This document shows positions 1-9,155 of a stretch of 58,699 nt of DNA, piece after piece (position 1 is the stretch's first letter; every line of letters starts with the position of its first letter). Both the position numbers and the translations under genes were made by a program. A model generated the notes under the pieces. That model was not told the origin of the DNA. It saw only the letters and a list, made by a program, of their open reading frames with translations, and made no database searches. Origin of the DNA: CAYVHB01 sp964450865 (lineage in GTDB: Bacteria > Bacillota > Clostridia > Saccharofermentanales > UBA5734); the NCBI GenBank assembly GCA_964450865.1, contig CAYVHB010000019.1, positions 1 to 58,699 on the forward strand, read 5' to 3'.

Positions 1-70
1 CTTTGGCTCGTCTTTTGTTCTGCACTGTTCAATTTTCAAGGTCCGTCCTCGCTTCCCGAGGTGCTCCGCT
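1..70 (-). other. rRNA-operon-like leader (edge of window)
   Basis: Read on the minus strand, this segment follows a strong promoter. It has a short hairpin (CCTCG...CGAGG) and then ACCTTGAAAATTGAACAG, the kind of sequence that precedes 16S or 23S genes in Clostridia. No rRNA gene body is inside the window, so the identification rests on the leader motif and the promoter. It could instead be the leader of a tRNA cluster. Confidence 0.5.
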
Positions 71-99
71 ATTCTAACACCCTCCCTTCCACCTGTCAA
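71..99 (-). promoter_or_regulatory. Strong sigma-A promoter, probably of an rRNA operon
   Basis: On the minus strand there is TTGACA (99-94), a 17-bp spacer, and TAGAAT (76-71). It fires leftward out of the window into the leader-like segment. The consensus -35 and ideal spacing fit a stable-RNA promoter. Confidence 0.7.
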
Positions 100-484
100 C
101 ACCTTTTTTTCAGCTTTGTCACTTTTTTGTTTTTACTACTTTTTTGCCACCTTTTTGCCCTCTTCCAGCCCCCTTTTTCCCTCTTTTGCCCCTTTTTTCG
201 CTTTTTTTCACGCCATCTCCCGCAGCCCCGCCATACAGGATACAACGTCAGGCTTTGCGGTTAACCGGGTCAGGCCCGGTCCTGGTGACGCGGACGGAGC
301 GGGGCTGTGCGCATTACCAGGACCATCGCCAAGCGCCAAACACCCCCACCCGGCCTCGCCCTGAAACAGGCGGCCCGCTCCATCCAAATTCAGGAACAAA
401 GCTCCATCCAATTCAGGAACGAATTTGGATCACACTCAAAGCACGGCCCGGATCCGGCCCCTCCAGCTGATCACGAACATCCTG
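100..484. other. Non-coding spacer, pyrimidine-rich
   Basis: No credible gene. Positions 104-210 are a T/C-rich tract on the plus strand. Near 375-425 a 24-bp unit (ctccatccaaattcaggaac and its near copy) is repeated twice, followed by ttggat, which can pair back with ccaaat. This lies just past the stop of the alcohol dehydrogenase and may act in transcript termination, but no clean terminator with a U-tract is visible. Confidence 0.4.
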
Positions 485-1672
485 TCACACCTGGTTCGCC
501 TGCTGGGACAAGCGATAGATCGCCTCTATATCAGCCGTGTCAAGCGGCTGGAAACTGCCCAGTTTGCGGCCGCCTTGCAAGCCAATTTTAGCGGCCATGA
601 CCGGAATATCATCTTCCTTCGCACCCAATTCTTCAAAGCTGGTTGGCAGGCCGATCGACCGGTAAAATTCGACGAGACGATTAATGCCAGCCAGGGCCGT
701 GCGAACCGGCTCACGATAATCCATCTCACAGCCCCAGACCCGAACGGCCAGTTGCGCATAACGCATCACATCATGCTGCAAGGTATACCGCATAAAGGCC
801 GGAAAAACCACAGCCAGGCCAGCGCCATGGGCCACGTCATACAAGGCTGACAGTTCATGCTCGATGTCATGGCTGCTCCAGTCCTGCTCACGATCCACGC
901 CGCAAATATCATTATGGGCAACCATGCCGGCCCACATGATATTGGCCCTGGCCCCATAATTCTTCGGATCAGCCAGTACCAGGGGGACATCACGGATCAT
1001 TGTCTGCAAAACAGCTTCACAGAGACGGTCACTGAACTCCACATCGGAGGTGTTGGTCAGATAGCGTTCAAAAATATGGGCCATAATATCCGCACAACCG
1101 CAAGCTGTCTGATAGGCTGGCAAGGTAAATGTCAATTCCGGATTGAGAATGGAGAAAACCGGGCGCAAGCTTTGGTGAGATAAACCACGTTTAAAGAGCC
1201 CGTTCTCGTGCGTAATAACCGACGAAGGGGATCCCTCGCTGCCAGCAGCCGGAATCGTCAGCACAACGCCTAAGGGCAACGCCGAACAGGGGATTGCTTT
1301 ACCTGCATAAAAGTCCCAGAAGTCACCGTTATAAGGCACACCGGCTGCTATGGCCTTGGCCGAGTCAATGGCACTGCCACCGCCTACCGCCAGGATGAAG
1401 TCGATTTTTTCTTGCCGGCACAGATCAATCCCCCGATAAACCAGGCCGCTGCGGGGATTCGGCTGGACGCCATCCAGTTCCAGCCAGACGACACCGCTGG
1501 CCTGCAAAGACGCCCTGACGCGATCAAGCAATCCACTGCGGATCACGGAGCCGCCTCCATAATGAACCAGGACTTTACTGCCTTTGAATTGACGGATCAT
1601 CTGACCCGTCTGCTGCTCGGTCTCCTTGCCAAAAATAAAAGTTGTTGGACTGCAAAATACAAAATCTTTCAT
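485..1672 (-). CDS. Iron-containing (butanol-type) alcohol dehydrogenase
   Basis: A 395-residue group III metal-dependent alcohol dehydrogenase, predicted to reduce aldehydes such as butanal or acetaldehyde with NAD(P)H at the end of fermentation. The nucleotide-binding loop GGGSAIDSAKAIA lies at about residues 96-108. Metal ligands fit the family: Asp and His in CADIMAHIFERY (about 190-201) and two later His in SSHDIEHELSALYDVAHGAG. Length is typical of BdhA/YqhD-like enzymes. The ATG at 1672 has AGAAGG about 9 nt upstream. It stands alone, divergent from ldh. Substrate and cofactor preference cannot be read from the sequence. Confidence 0.9.
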   Translation of the reverse strand: MKDFVFCSPTTFIFGKETEQQTGQMIRQFKGSKVLVHYGGGSVIRSGLLDRVRASLQASGVVWLELDGVQPNPRSGLVYRGIDLCRQEKIDFILAVGGGSAIDSAKAIAAGVPYNGDFWDFYAGKAIPCSALPLGVVLTIPAAGSEGSPSSVITHENGLFKRGLSHQSLRPVFSILNPELTFTLPAYQTACGCADIMAHIFERYLTNTSDVEFSDRLCEAVLQTMIRDVPLVLADPKNYGARANIMWAGMVAHNDICGVDREQDWSSHDIEHELSALYDVAHGAGLAVVFPAFMRYTLQHDVMRYAQLAVRVWGCEMDYREPVRTALAGINRLVEFYRSIGLPTSFEELGAKEDDIPVMAAKIGLQGGRKLGSFQPLDTADIEAIYRLSQQANQV

Positions 1673-2018
1673 GGCCTAACCTTCTTTCTGCTGCGGTTTC
1701 GTTAGTTGAATGATTCATTTTCATTGGATTGAATATTCTGGTCGGGGCGGTTCGGCCGCGGCCGTCCGGTTTAACTGCATAGCGGCGGTCAAGGTCGACG
1801 CCAGGTCAGTCGTTCAGCCGCTCAGCCATCCGTGCGTGCCTGTACGGCGTTGATAATTCCGATCTGTTTCTAGCGTATCACGAATCGCCAAAATGATCAA
1901 AATCGTCGAATAACGGCTTCGATCGCGATGTGTTCACAAAAATGTTGCGAAGATCTTGTGAAAGTTATACAATACCTTTGATTACATTCTGATCATCAAT
2001 ATAATGGGGGTATTTTTT
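1673..2018. other. Divergent regulatory spacer between adh and ldh
   Basis: This 346-bp spacer separates two fermentative dehydrogenases that point away from each other. The ldh promoter and a dyad lie at its right end. I see no clear promoter for the leftward adh gene, and no RNA gene or ORF worth calling. Confidence 0.5.
1933..1973 (+). promoter_or_regulatory. Promoter of ldh with overlapping dyad
   Basis: TTGCGA (1945-1950), a 17-bp spacer and TACAAT (1968-1973) form a sigma-A promoter reading into ldh. The half-sites TTCACAA (1933-1939) and TTGTGAA (1956-1962) form an inverted repeat that straddles the -35 box. That placement suits a repressor operator. TTGTGA-type half-sites recall redox (Rex) or CRP-like sites, but the spacing is not a standard Rex site, so the regulator is unknown. 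Confidence 0.55.
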
Positions 2019-2981
2019 ATGAACAAGCTGAAAAAGAAAGCCGGTGCAAAAGTTGCCATTATTGGCGCCGGTTCAGTTGGGGCATCGATTGCCTATGCTA
2101 TGTCAATCAAGCAATTGTGCAGTGAGCTGGTTATCATCGATGTCAATCAGAACAAGGCTATCGGTGAGGTCATGGACATCAATCACGGCTTGCCTTTCCT
2201 CGGCCAGATGGAAATCAAGGCCGGCGATTATTCTGAATGTGCCGACTGTGATGTGATCATCGTAACCGCCGGCATTCCGCGCAAACCGGGCGAAACCAGG
2301 CTGGACCTGGCCCGCAAGAATGTCCAGCTGGGCAAGATAATCACTGATAATATTATGCAGTACTATAACGGCGGGGTCATTCTGGTGGTATCCAATCCGG
2401 TTGACGTCATGACCTATATGATTTCCAAATGGTCCGGCCTGCCCAGAGGGCGCGTGATCGGCTCCGGCACGGTGCTCGACAGTGCCCGTTTCCGTTATCT
2501 GCTCAGCGAGAAGCTCGACGTCGATGTCCGTAACATTCATGGTTACATCATTGGTGAACACGGCGATTCACAGTTCCCGGCCTGGAGCGCAACCAACATC
2601 GCGGGCATGGACGTTGATGATTACTGCCGGACGGCCAACATCGAATTAACAAACGAAGAAATGGATGAAATCATCGAAAAGACCAAACGGGCTGGCGCTG
2701 ATATCATCAAGAATAAGGGCGCAACCTTCTACGCCATTGCCATTGCCGTCAATACGATCTGTGAGTCGATCCTCAAGGGCAGCAGCACCATTCGCACCGT
2801 CGGCAGTGTCCTGAATGGTGAGTATGGCCTGTCCGACGTGGTTATCAATGTCCCTTCTGTTGTTGGTAAAGATGGCGTTGAACGGATTCTTGTCCTGGAT
2901 CTGACCGAGGAAGAACTGACCAAGCTGCGCTATTCCGCCGAGCAGGTCCAGTCTATCATTGATGCAGTTAAAGATATCTGA
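2019..2981 (+). CDS. ldh: L-lactate dehydrogenase family protein
   Basis: A 320-residue NAD-dependent lactate/malate dehydrogenase family enzyme, likely reducing pyruvate to L-lactate to regenerate NAD. The Rossmann motif GAGSVGASIA is near the N-terminus, followed by an acidic strand end (VIIDVN), the mobile loop IPRKPGETRLDL, the substrate-binding arginine in DSARFRYLL, and the catalytic histidine in GEHGDSQFPAWS. I start at the ATG at 2019 because GGGGG ends 8 nt before it; an in-frame ATG at 2004 overlaps that ribosome binding site. The loop position that is usually Gln in lactate dehydrogenases is Arg here, as in malate dehydrogenases, although the rest of the loop (PGETRLDL) is lactate-type. 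Malate dehydrogenase activity is therefore possible. Confidence 0.88.
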   Translation: MNKLKKKAGAKVAIIGAGSVGASIAYAMSIKQLCSELVIIDVNQNKAIGEVMDINHGLPFLGQMEIKAGDYSECADCDVIIVTAGIPRKPGETRLDLARKNVQLGKIITDNIMQYYNGGVILVVSNPVDVMTYMISKWSGLPRGRVIGSGTVLDSARFRYLLSEKLDVDVRNIHGYIIGEHGDSQFPAWSATNIAGMDVDDYCRTANIELTNEEMDEIIEKTKRAGADIIKNKGATFYAIAIAVNTICESILKGSSTIRTVGSVLNGEYGLSDVVINVPSVVGKDGVERILVLDLTEEELTKLRYSAEQVQSIIDAVKDI

Positions 2982-3044
2982 GATATCTGAGCGAGCCCGG
3001 TGCCCGTCGTAATCACCGGTTTGAACCTGTCGTTCACTCATACA

Positions 3045-3094
3045 AAAGGGGTTGCCATTCCAAGTTGTGGCAACCCCTTTGCAGTTCATTTTTT
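3045..3094 (+). terminator. Bidirectional rho-independent terminator (ldh / gyrA)
   Basis: A perfect 13-bp stem (AAAGGGGTTGCCA at 3045-3057 with TGGCAACCCCTTT at 3068-3080) with a 10-nt loop. A T-run follows at 3089-3094 on the plus strand. The AAA at the left arm gives a short U-tract on the other strand, so it can end both the rightward ldh and the leftward gyrA transcripts. Confidence 0.85.
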
Positions 3095-3160
3095 ACAGCG
3101 CCACTTTTGCAGCTCTATTTTTACAGCGCCCCTGTATATCTCGCGATATCCCGCGTTGAC

Positions 3161-5860
3161 TTATCCATGGAGTGGGCCAGGCTCAGCCAGGTCTTCATCG
3201 ATGGCCGAACGGTCTGCGGCCGTGTCTTCACCAGTTGGCGCCATGTCAGATCCTGTAATATCATCTTTGGCTGTCACACGGTCAGACTCTGCCGCGTCTT
3301 CTCCAGCCGATACGCTGTTGTCGCAATTTTCATGGGTAACGACAGCCAGGTCGACGACCTTGCCACCCCGTGTGCGCATCAGGGTAACGCCCTGGGTTAT
3401 ACGGCTGAGGATCGGGATTTCAGCAACTGCCATGCGGATAATCACGCCACCATCATTGACCAGGATCAGGTCATTGTCATCATCGACAAGTGCGATGCCG
3501 ATCAGGTTGCCGGTTTTCTCCGATGGTTTGTATGTAATCAGGCCTTTGCCGCCACGGCTTTGCACCCGATATTCCTCCAGCTCCGTTCGTTTGCCGAAGC
3601 CATTTTCGGAAACGACAAGGATCGTCTTGCCCGGGACTGTCGGCGCCATGCCAACCACGGCGTCGGGTTCATCGAGCAGGATGCCGCGAACACCCTGGGT
3701 ATTGCGACCAGTCGACCGCACATCGTCATCGGTGAAACGGATCGCCATGCCCTGACTGGTTACCAGGACAATGTCATTATCGCGATCTGTCAGCTGGACG
3801 CCGACCAGCTCGTCATCTTCACGCAAATTGACGGCGATCAGGCCATTCTTGTTCAGATTGCTGTACTCGGCCAGTTCCGTCTTCTTGACAACACCGGCCC
3901 GGGTCGCCATCATCAAATAACCGCCCTGATAGAAATCCCGGATCGGAATGACGGTACGGATTTTCTCCCCGGCTTCAAGCTGGAGCAAATTGACAATCGC
4001 AATGCCTTTGGCCTGCCGGCTGGCGTCCGGGATCTGATATCCCTTCAGCCGATAAACCCGGCCGCGATTGGTGAAGAAAAGCAGGATAGCGTGGGTTGAC
4101 GTTGTTATCAGCGTCTGGACAAAATCTTCTTCCCTCGTTTGCATGCCGGTAACACCGCGGCCACCCCTGTGCTGGGTGTTGCAGGTCTCGACCGGCATCC
4201 GCTTGACATAGCCGAAATGTGTCAGGGTCACGACGATATCGACCTCCTGGATCAGGGATTCGTCGTCAATTTCGTCGTCATCTTCGCCAGCTTCGATAGC
4301 GGTACGCCGCGCATCACCAAAACGATTGCCAATCTGGCGGATCTCATCTTTAATGACCGACAGCAACAGTGGTTCTTCCGACAATAACCGCTGGTAGTAG
4401 GCGATTTTGTCGCACAGATCGCGGTATTCATTTTCCAGTTTTTCACGTTCCAGGCCGGTCAGGCGGCCGAGGCGCATATCGACGATATGCTGGGCCTGCT
4501 TGTCACTGAAACCAAAACGTTCGATCAGGCGTTCCTTGGCCTGTTCCTCGTTGCGGGAACTGCGGATAATATGAATGACTTCATCAATATGATCGATCGC
4601 GATGCGCAGGCCCTCTACGATGTGGCGACGGGCCTCGGCTTTCTCGAGTTCAAAACGGGTGCGCCGGCGGATGACATCCTTCTGATGTTCAATATAATAA
4701 GTCAGGCAATCGCGCAAATTGACGATGCGCGGTTCAAACCGGCCCAGGGCATCGGGTACCAGGGCCAGCATATTGGCGTTGAATGAATCCTGCAACTGGG
4801 TATTGCGGTATAGCTGATTAAGGACGACCCCGGCATTGGCATCCTTTTTCAGCTCGATCACGATCCGGACGGCCTCATTACGGTCCGATTCATCCCGGAT
4901 ATCGGATATGCCCTCGACTTTCTTTTCCTTGACCAGGTCAGCGATTTTCTCGATCAGGCGGGCTTTGTTGACCATATAGGGCAGATCATGGACGATAATG
5001 CGCTGGCGATTATTTTTCATCAGCTCAATATCGGTATGAGCGCGGACCACAATGCGGCCACGGCCTGTCCGGTAGGCATTGCGAATCCCCGCTGTGCCGA
5101 GGATCATGCCACCAGTCGGGAAATCAGGCCCCTTGATCACGGTCATCAGGTCATCAAAAGTGGCATCCGGATTATCAAGGAGCATGATGACGCCTTCGAT
5201 GACTTCACCGAGATTATGAGGGGGGATATTCGTTGCCATACCGACGGCGATACCGGTCGAGCCATTGACCAGCAAATTGGGAAAGCGGGCGGGCAGGACA
5301 ATCGGCTCCATCTCATGCTCGTCAAAGTTCGGCTTGAAGTCGACCGTATTTTTGTTAATATCACTCATCATTTCCATGGCAATTTTGGACAGGCGGGCCT
5401 CGGTATAACGGTAAGCCGCCGGGGCATCGCCATCACGAGAGCCAAAATTACCATGACCGTCAACCAGCATGTGCCGCATCGAAAAGTCCTGGGCCATGCG
5501 CACCATGGTATCATAGACCGCCGCGTCGCCGTGCGGGTGGAAACGGCCCAGCACATCACCGACAGTCGTGGCACACTTGCGGTATGATTTGTCAGGGGTA
5601 AATCCCTGTGTAGCCATTGAATAAAGAATGCGGCGATGCACCGGCTTCAGGCCGTCGCGCACGTCCGGCAGGGCCCGGTCCGTGATGACACTCATCGCAT
5701 AGTCGATGAAGGACTTTTTCATTTCATCTTCAAGATCAACGGGAATGATGGTGTTGTATGGGTTTTTGAAGGCAGCATCGACTGCCGCCTCTTTCATTTT
5801 CTGCAAATCGCGTTTGTCCAGGCGAGCAGCATCCTGGGACTTATCTGGCTGGTCTGCCAT
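3161..5860 (-). CDS. gyrA: DNA gyrase subunit A
   Basis: An 899-residue type IIA topoisomerase subunit that cuts and rejoins DNA and, with GyrB, introduces negative supercoils. The N-terminal domain has ALPDVRDGLKPVHRRILY, the quinolone-region motif HPHGDAAVYDTMVRMAQ, and the catalytic Tyr in AYRYTEARLSK. The C-terminal beta-pinwheel contains the GyrA box as QSRGGKG, which separates gyrase from topoisomerase IV ParC. The ATG at 5860 has AGGAGG 9 nt upstream; a GTG 21 nt earlier lies across that site and is unlikely. The C-terminal tail is acidic and low-complexity. Position 83 (E. coli numbering) is Ala rather than Ser. gyrB is not adjacent; gyrA is downstream of rsmG behind its own promoter. 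Confidence 0.97.
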   Translation of the reverse strand: MADQPDKSQDAARLDKRDLQKMKEAAVDAAFKNPYNTIIPVDLEDEMKKSFIDYAMSVITDRALPDVRDGLKPVHRRILYSMATQGFTPDKSYRKCATTVGDVLGRFHPHGDAAVYDTMVRMAQDFSMRHMLVDGHGNFGSRDGDAPAAYRYTEARLSKIAMEMMSDINKNTVDFKPNFDEHEMEPIVLPARFPNLLVNGSTGIAVGMATNIPPHNLGEVIEGVIMLLDNPDATFDDLMTVIKGPDFPTGGMILGTAGIRNAYRTGRGRIVVRAHTDIELMKNNRQRIIVHDLPYMVNKARLIEKIADLVKEKKVEGISDIRDESDRNEAVRIVIELKKDANAGVVLNQLYRNTQLQDSFNANMLALVPDALGRFEPRIVNLRDCLTYYIEHQKDVIRRRTRFELEKAEARRHIVEGLRIAIDHIDEVIHIIRSSRNEEQAKERLIERFGFSDKQAQHIVDMRLGRLTGLEREKLENEYRDLCDKIAYYQRLLSEEPLLLSVIKDEIRQIGNRFGDARRTAIEAGEDDDEIDDESLIQEVDIVVTLTHFGYVKRMPVETCNTQHRGGRGVTGMQTREEDFVQTLITTSTHAILLFFTNRGRVYRLKGYQIPDASRQAKGIAIVNLLQLEAGEKIRTVIPIRDFYQGGYLMMATRAGVVKKTELAEYSNLNKNGLIAVNLREDDELVGVQLTDRDNDIVLVTSQGMAIRFTDDDVRSTGRNTQGVRGILLDEPDAVVGMAPTVPGKTILVVSENGFGKRTELEEYRVQSRGGKGLITYKPSEKTGNLIGIALVDDDNDLILVNDGGVIIRMAVAEIPILSRITQGVTLMRTRGGKVVDLAVVTHENCDNSVSAGEDAAESDRVTAKDDITGSDMAPTGEDTAADRSAIDEDLAEPGPLHG

Positions 5861-5906
5861 GCAAATTGATCCTCCTGTCACGAACCATCAAGGGATAATC
5901 TTATAT

Positions 5907-5942
5907 ATTATACCAGAATCGACACGGTCCGTGTTGTCGAGA
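5907..5942 (-). promoter_or_regulatory. Extended -10 promoter of gyrA with nearby dyad
   Basis: On the minus strand TGGTATAAT (TATAAT at 5912-5907) is an extended -10 element about 50 nt before the gyrA start. No good -35 is present. Just upstream, at about 5920-5940, a near-palindrome CGACACGG/CCGTGTTGTCG overlaps the -35 region and could be an operator. Confidence 0.6.
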
Positions 5943-6085
5943 TTTGGCGGGGCAGGCTTTCCGGATCGGATAGCCGGTGCAAGGAATGCGCACGGCCCGG
6001 CTTCAAGCAGAGCCGTTAAATGTCACGCCAATCTCAGCGGGACGGTTTTGTCCCGACGATTTAGCCCGGGCTTGTCCGGCTGCAG

Positions 6086-6976
6086 TCAGAGCGGATTCTG
6101 TTCGGCCTTACCGGCTTTGCGGGGATAGGCGGCAGGGGTTGGCCGCACTTTGCTGATCCGGATAATCATCCGGTTCATATCCGTGCCCGGCAGGCAAAAG
6201 CTGGCAGCCTCGGCCGTCTGGCAGCCCAGCAGCTGGATGGCCCGGCCAGCGCTGGCCAGCTCATCATGGGCCAGCCCTTTCATGGCCAGGAACTGGCCGC
6301 CTGGCCGGATGAAAGGCAGGCAGTACTCACATAGTACCGGCAATGGTGCGACCGCCCGGGCTGTCGCCAGGTCAAATCGCTCACGCAGGTCGGAACGGCG
6401 GGCGGCATCCTCGGCCCGTCCGTGGATAGCCCGGATGCCAGTCAGCCCCAATTCGCTGATGACAGTCTCCAGAAAGCGGACCCGCTTGGCCAGGGAATCA
6501 AGCAAGACCACCTCCAGGTCCGGGCAAACGATCTTCAGCGGCAAGCCGGGAAAGCCTGCGCCACTGCCGACGTCAATCAGGCGGGTAAGCCCTTCTGATG
6601 GACGGGCCGGGGCCTGCCTGAAATCCTGAATCAGTGGCAACAAAGTCAGCGAGTCCAGAATATGGCGGACGGCGATGCCTTCATCATCAGTGATTGCGGT
6701 CAGATTGATCTTTTCATTCCATGTTCGCAGCAGGGCAATATAGTGCAAGAATTTATCTTCAGCACCGGGGGGCCAGGGGTTTTGCATCTGGCCGGCAATG
6801 CGGGGCAGCCAGCCGGACAAATCCGGCGTAACAACCATCGGGACTGCCTTGTCAGCAGCTGATGATGAAGCTGGCAAGCCGGTTGCCTGGTTTACTGCCG
6901 GCCCGCCGACATTTGATACGGCAGCAGGAACTGACCTGGCGTCAGCAGCTTCCCGGTGGGGCGCTGGATGTTTCAT
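6086..6976 (-). CDS. rsmG: 16S rRNA (guanine527-N7)-methyltransferase RsmG (GidB)
   Basis: Methylates N7 of G527 in 16S rRNA using S-adenosylmethionine. The family signature WNEKINLTAI is followed by the SAM-binding motif IDVGSGAGFPGLPLKI and LLDSLAKRVRFLETV. The ATG at 6976 overlaps the mnmG stop codon (ATGA), so translation is probably coupled. From this start the protein is 296 residues and carries an Ala/Pro/Ser-rich N-terminal extension of about 60 residues not usual in the family. An in-frame ATG at 6838 would give a more typical length (250 residues). Last gene of the mnmE-mnmG-rsmG run. Confidence 0.93.
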   Translation of the reverse strand: MKHPAPHREAADARSVPAAVSNVGGPAVNQATGLPASSSAADKAVPMVVTPDLSGWLPRIAGQMQNPWPPGAEDKFLHYIALLRTWNEKINLTAITDDEGIAVRHILDSLTLLPLIQDFRQAPARPSEGLTRLIDVGSGAGFPGLPLKIVCPDLEVVLLDSLAKRVRFLETVISELGLTGIRAIHGRAEDAARRSDLRERFDLATARAVAPLPVLCEYCLPFIRPGGQFLAMKGLAHDELASAGRAIQLLGCQTAEAASFCLPGTDMNRMIIRISKVRPTPAAYPRKAGKAEQNPL

Positions 6977-8988
6977 GGGCTTTCTCCCCTTTCACCTGAA
7001 ATCGGCCGGTTTTCGGCAGAAACGGCTGATTTCCCGTCGTCGGCGGCAGTCGCCTGATGCCGGTGCCAGCTGTCGAGGTAAACGAGCAGGACCGAAATAT
7101 CAGCCGGTGAGACACCGGAAATGCGGCTGGCCTGGCCAATCGAGTCCGGCCGCTGGGCCTGCAGTTTCTGGCGGGCCTCCAGGCGCAGGCCGGCAATTTC
7201 CCGGAAGTCCAGGTTCTCAGGCAGAAGTTTGTATTCCAGGCGCAAAAAACGGGTGATGCGCTCCTCCTCAAGCCGGATGTAGCCTTCGTATTTCAAATCA
7301 ACCTCGACAGCATACTGCTCAGCCCAGGTCAGCGACGGCCGCCGAGGATCCACGACGCCGAGATCTTCGTAATGCAGCTCAGGCCGGCGCAACAGGTCGG
7401 CGAGGGTCATACCCGTCTTAAGCGGTGTACTCTGGCGGGCAGCCAGCAGTCCATTCACTTCATCAGTCGGGGCCAGCCGGGTGTGGCGACAACGTTCGAT
7501 TTCGGCATGGATGCGGGTCTGCTTGGTTTGGAACTGCTGCCAGCGGGCAGCCGGGACCAGGCCGATGGTATGCCCGATCGGGGTCAGGCGCCGGTCGGCA
7601 TTGTCCTGGCGCAGCAACAGGCGATACTCGGCCCGGGCGGTCATCAGGCGATAAGGTTCGCTGGTGCCTTTCGTGACGAGGTCATCGATGAGCACGCCGA
7701 TATAACCTTGTGACCGGTCAATGATCACCGGGGCGGCGCCGGCCAGGGCGCGGGCGGCATTGATGCCGGCCATCAGGCCCTGGGCCGCCGCTTCTTCGTA
7801 GCCGGAGGAACCGTTGACCTGGCCGGCACAATAAAGACCATGCACCAGGCGTGTCTCCAGGCTCAGTCGCAAGGCAGTCGGATCCAGGCAATCATACTCG
7901 ATGGCATAGGCACTGCGCATCAGCCTGGACTCGCCAAGTCCCGGCAGCGAACGCAGCATTTGCACCTGGACATCCTCAGGCATGCTGCTCGACATCCCCT
8001 GTAAATACATTTCATAGGTATGCTGGCCCATTGGTTCAATAAATACCTGATGACGCTGCTTATCAGGGAATTTGACGAATTTATCCTCAATCGACGGGCA
8101 GTAGCGGGGGCCCACCCCTTCAATCACGCCGCTGTAAAGCGGTGAACGGTGCAAATTGCCTTCAATGGCCTCGCGAGTCGCCTGAGACGTCCAGGTCAGC
8201 CAGCAAGGCAACTGGGGCAGGTCTGCCAGAGCCGGGTTGTTTTCGTTTTCAAACGAAAATGGAATAATCCGGGCGTCGCCATCCTGGCGCTCCATCTGGC
8301 TGAAGTCGATTGTGCGAAAGTTGATCCGCGCTGGTGTGCCTGTTTTAAAACGTTGCAAAGGCAAGCCAAGCCGCCGCAGCGAATCCGACAAGCCAAGGGC
8401 CGGAAAAAGGCCATCAGGGCCGCCGCTGTATTGACAGCTGCCAATGATGATCCGGCTGTCCAGGTAAGTCCCGGTAGCAATGATGGCAGCCCGGCAGCTG
8501 TAAATCGCCCCGGTCCGGGTCATGACAGCCCGAATCAATGGCCGGCCGCTGCGCGGGTCCGGTTCAGTAATCAGCTCAACGACCTCCCCCTGGCGCAGAT
8601 CAAGCTGGGGCGTCTGTTCGAGAATCTGCTTCATGCGTATCTGGTACTGCCGCCGGTCAATCTGGGCCCGCGGTGACAGGACAGCCGGTCCCCGTGAAGC
8701 ATTCAGCATCCGGAACTGGATCATGCTGGCATCGGCAGCCCGGCCCATTTCACCGCCCAGGGCGTCAATTTCACGAACCAGCTGGCCCTTCGCTGTGCCT
8801 CCAATGTTTGGATTACAGGGCATATTGGCCACGGCGTCCAGATTCATGGCAAAAAGAATCGTCCGCCAGCCGAGGCGGGCTGCGGCCAGGGCAGCCTCGC
8901 AGCCGGCATGCCCGGCGCCGACTACCGCAATATCATAGGGATCAGCCAGATATGCGCCTTCACGGGCTAATGCTTCTTCAAGTAACAT
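6973..8988 (-). CDS. mnmG: tRNA uridine-5-carboxymethylaminomethyl(34) synthesis enzyme MnmG (GidA)
   Basis: FAD-dependent partner of MnmE that modifies U34 in the wobble position of several tRNAs. The FAD-binding motif VVGAGHAGCEAALAAARLG is near the N-terminus, followed by MPCNPNIGGTAKG and the tRNA-binding C-terminal helical domain with VVDPRRPSLTWAEQYAVEVDLKYEGY. I start at the ATG at 8988 (671 residues), which has AAGGA about 11 nt upstream. A TTG 39 nt earlier is also in frame but lacks a ribosome binding site. The gene order mnmE-mnmG-rsmG is the classical one. Confidence 0.95.
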   Translation of the reverse strand: MLLEEALAREGAYLADPYDIAVVGAGHAGCEAALAAARLGWRTILFAMNLDAVANMPCNPNIGGTAKGQLVREIDALGGEMGRAADASMIQFRMLNASRGPAVLSPRAQIDRRQYQIRMKQILEQTPQLDLRQGEVVELITEPDPRSGRPLIRAVMTRTGAIYSCRAAIIATGTYLDSRIIIGSCQYSGGPDGLFPALGLSDSLRRLGLPLQRFKTGTPARINFRTIDFSQMERQDGDARIIPFSFENENNPALADLPQLPCWLTWTSQATREAIEGNLHRSPLYSGVIEGVGPRYCPSIEDKFVKFPDKQRHQVFIEPMGQHTYEMYLQGMSSSMPEDVQVQMLRSLPGLGESRLMRSAYAIEYDCLDPTALRLSLETRLVHGLYCAGQVNGSSGYEEAAAQGLMAGINAARALAGAAPVIIDRSQGYIGVLIDDLVTKGTSEPYRLMTARAEYRLLLRQDNADRRLTPIGHTIGLVPAARWQQFQTKQTRIHAEIERCRHTRLAPTDEVNGLLAARQSTPLKTGMTLADLLRRPELHYEDLGVVDPRRPSLTWAEQYAVEVDLKYEGYIRLEEERITRFLRLEYKLLPENLDFREIAGLRLEARQKLQAQRPDSIGQASRISGVSPADISVLLVYLDSWHRHQATAADDGKSAVSAENRPISGERGESP

Positions 8989-9030
8989 CAGGGGGTCTGT
9001 CCTTTCTGTTGTCGGGGCGCTTCGCAATCA

Positions 9031-9121
9031 GGGCGGATTCCGATCGCGGTCAGTCCGATTAAAACCAGCAGGCATCGGCCCGGCTGCCCCGTCAAATCCG
9101 CAAGGGCGGATTCCGGTCGCG
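9031..9121. repeat. 73-bp-offset duplication between mnmE and mnmG
   Basis: The 18-mer gggcggattccgatcgcg at 9031 recurs with one mismatch at 9104, an offset of 73 bp. Both copies lie in the mnmE-mnmG spacer. It is one of a set of similar-offset duplications in this window. Confidence 0.7.
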
Positions 9122-9155
9122 CCCGGCCCGGGCGGCCTGGCCGTTATCCGGTCTC

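Noticed and set aside
3000..5869. Long open frames antisense to gyrA
   Set aside because: They are shadow frames of a GC-rich conserved gene and have no family similarity.
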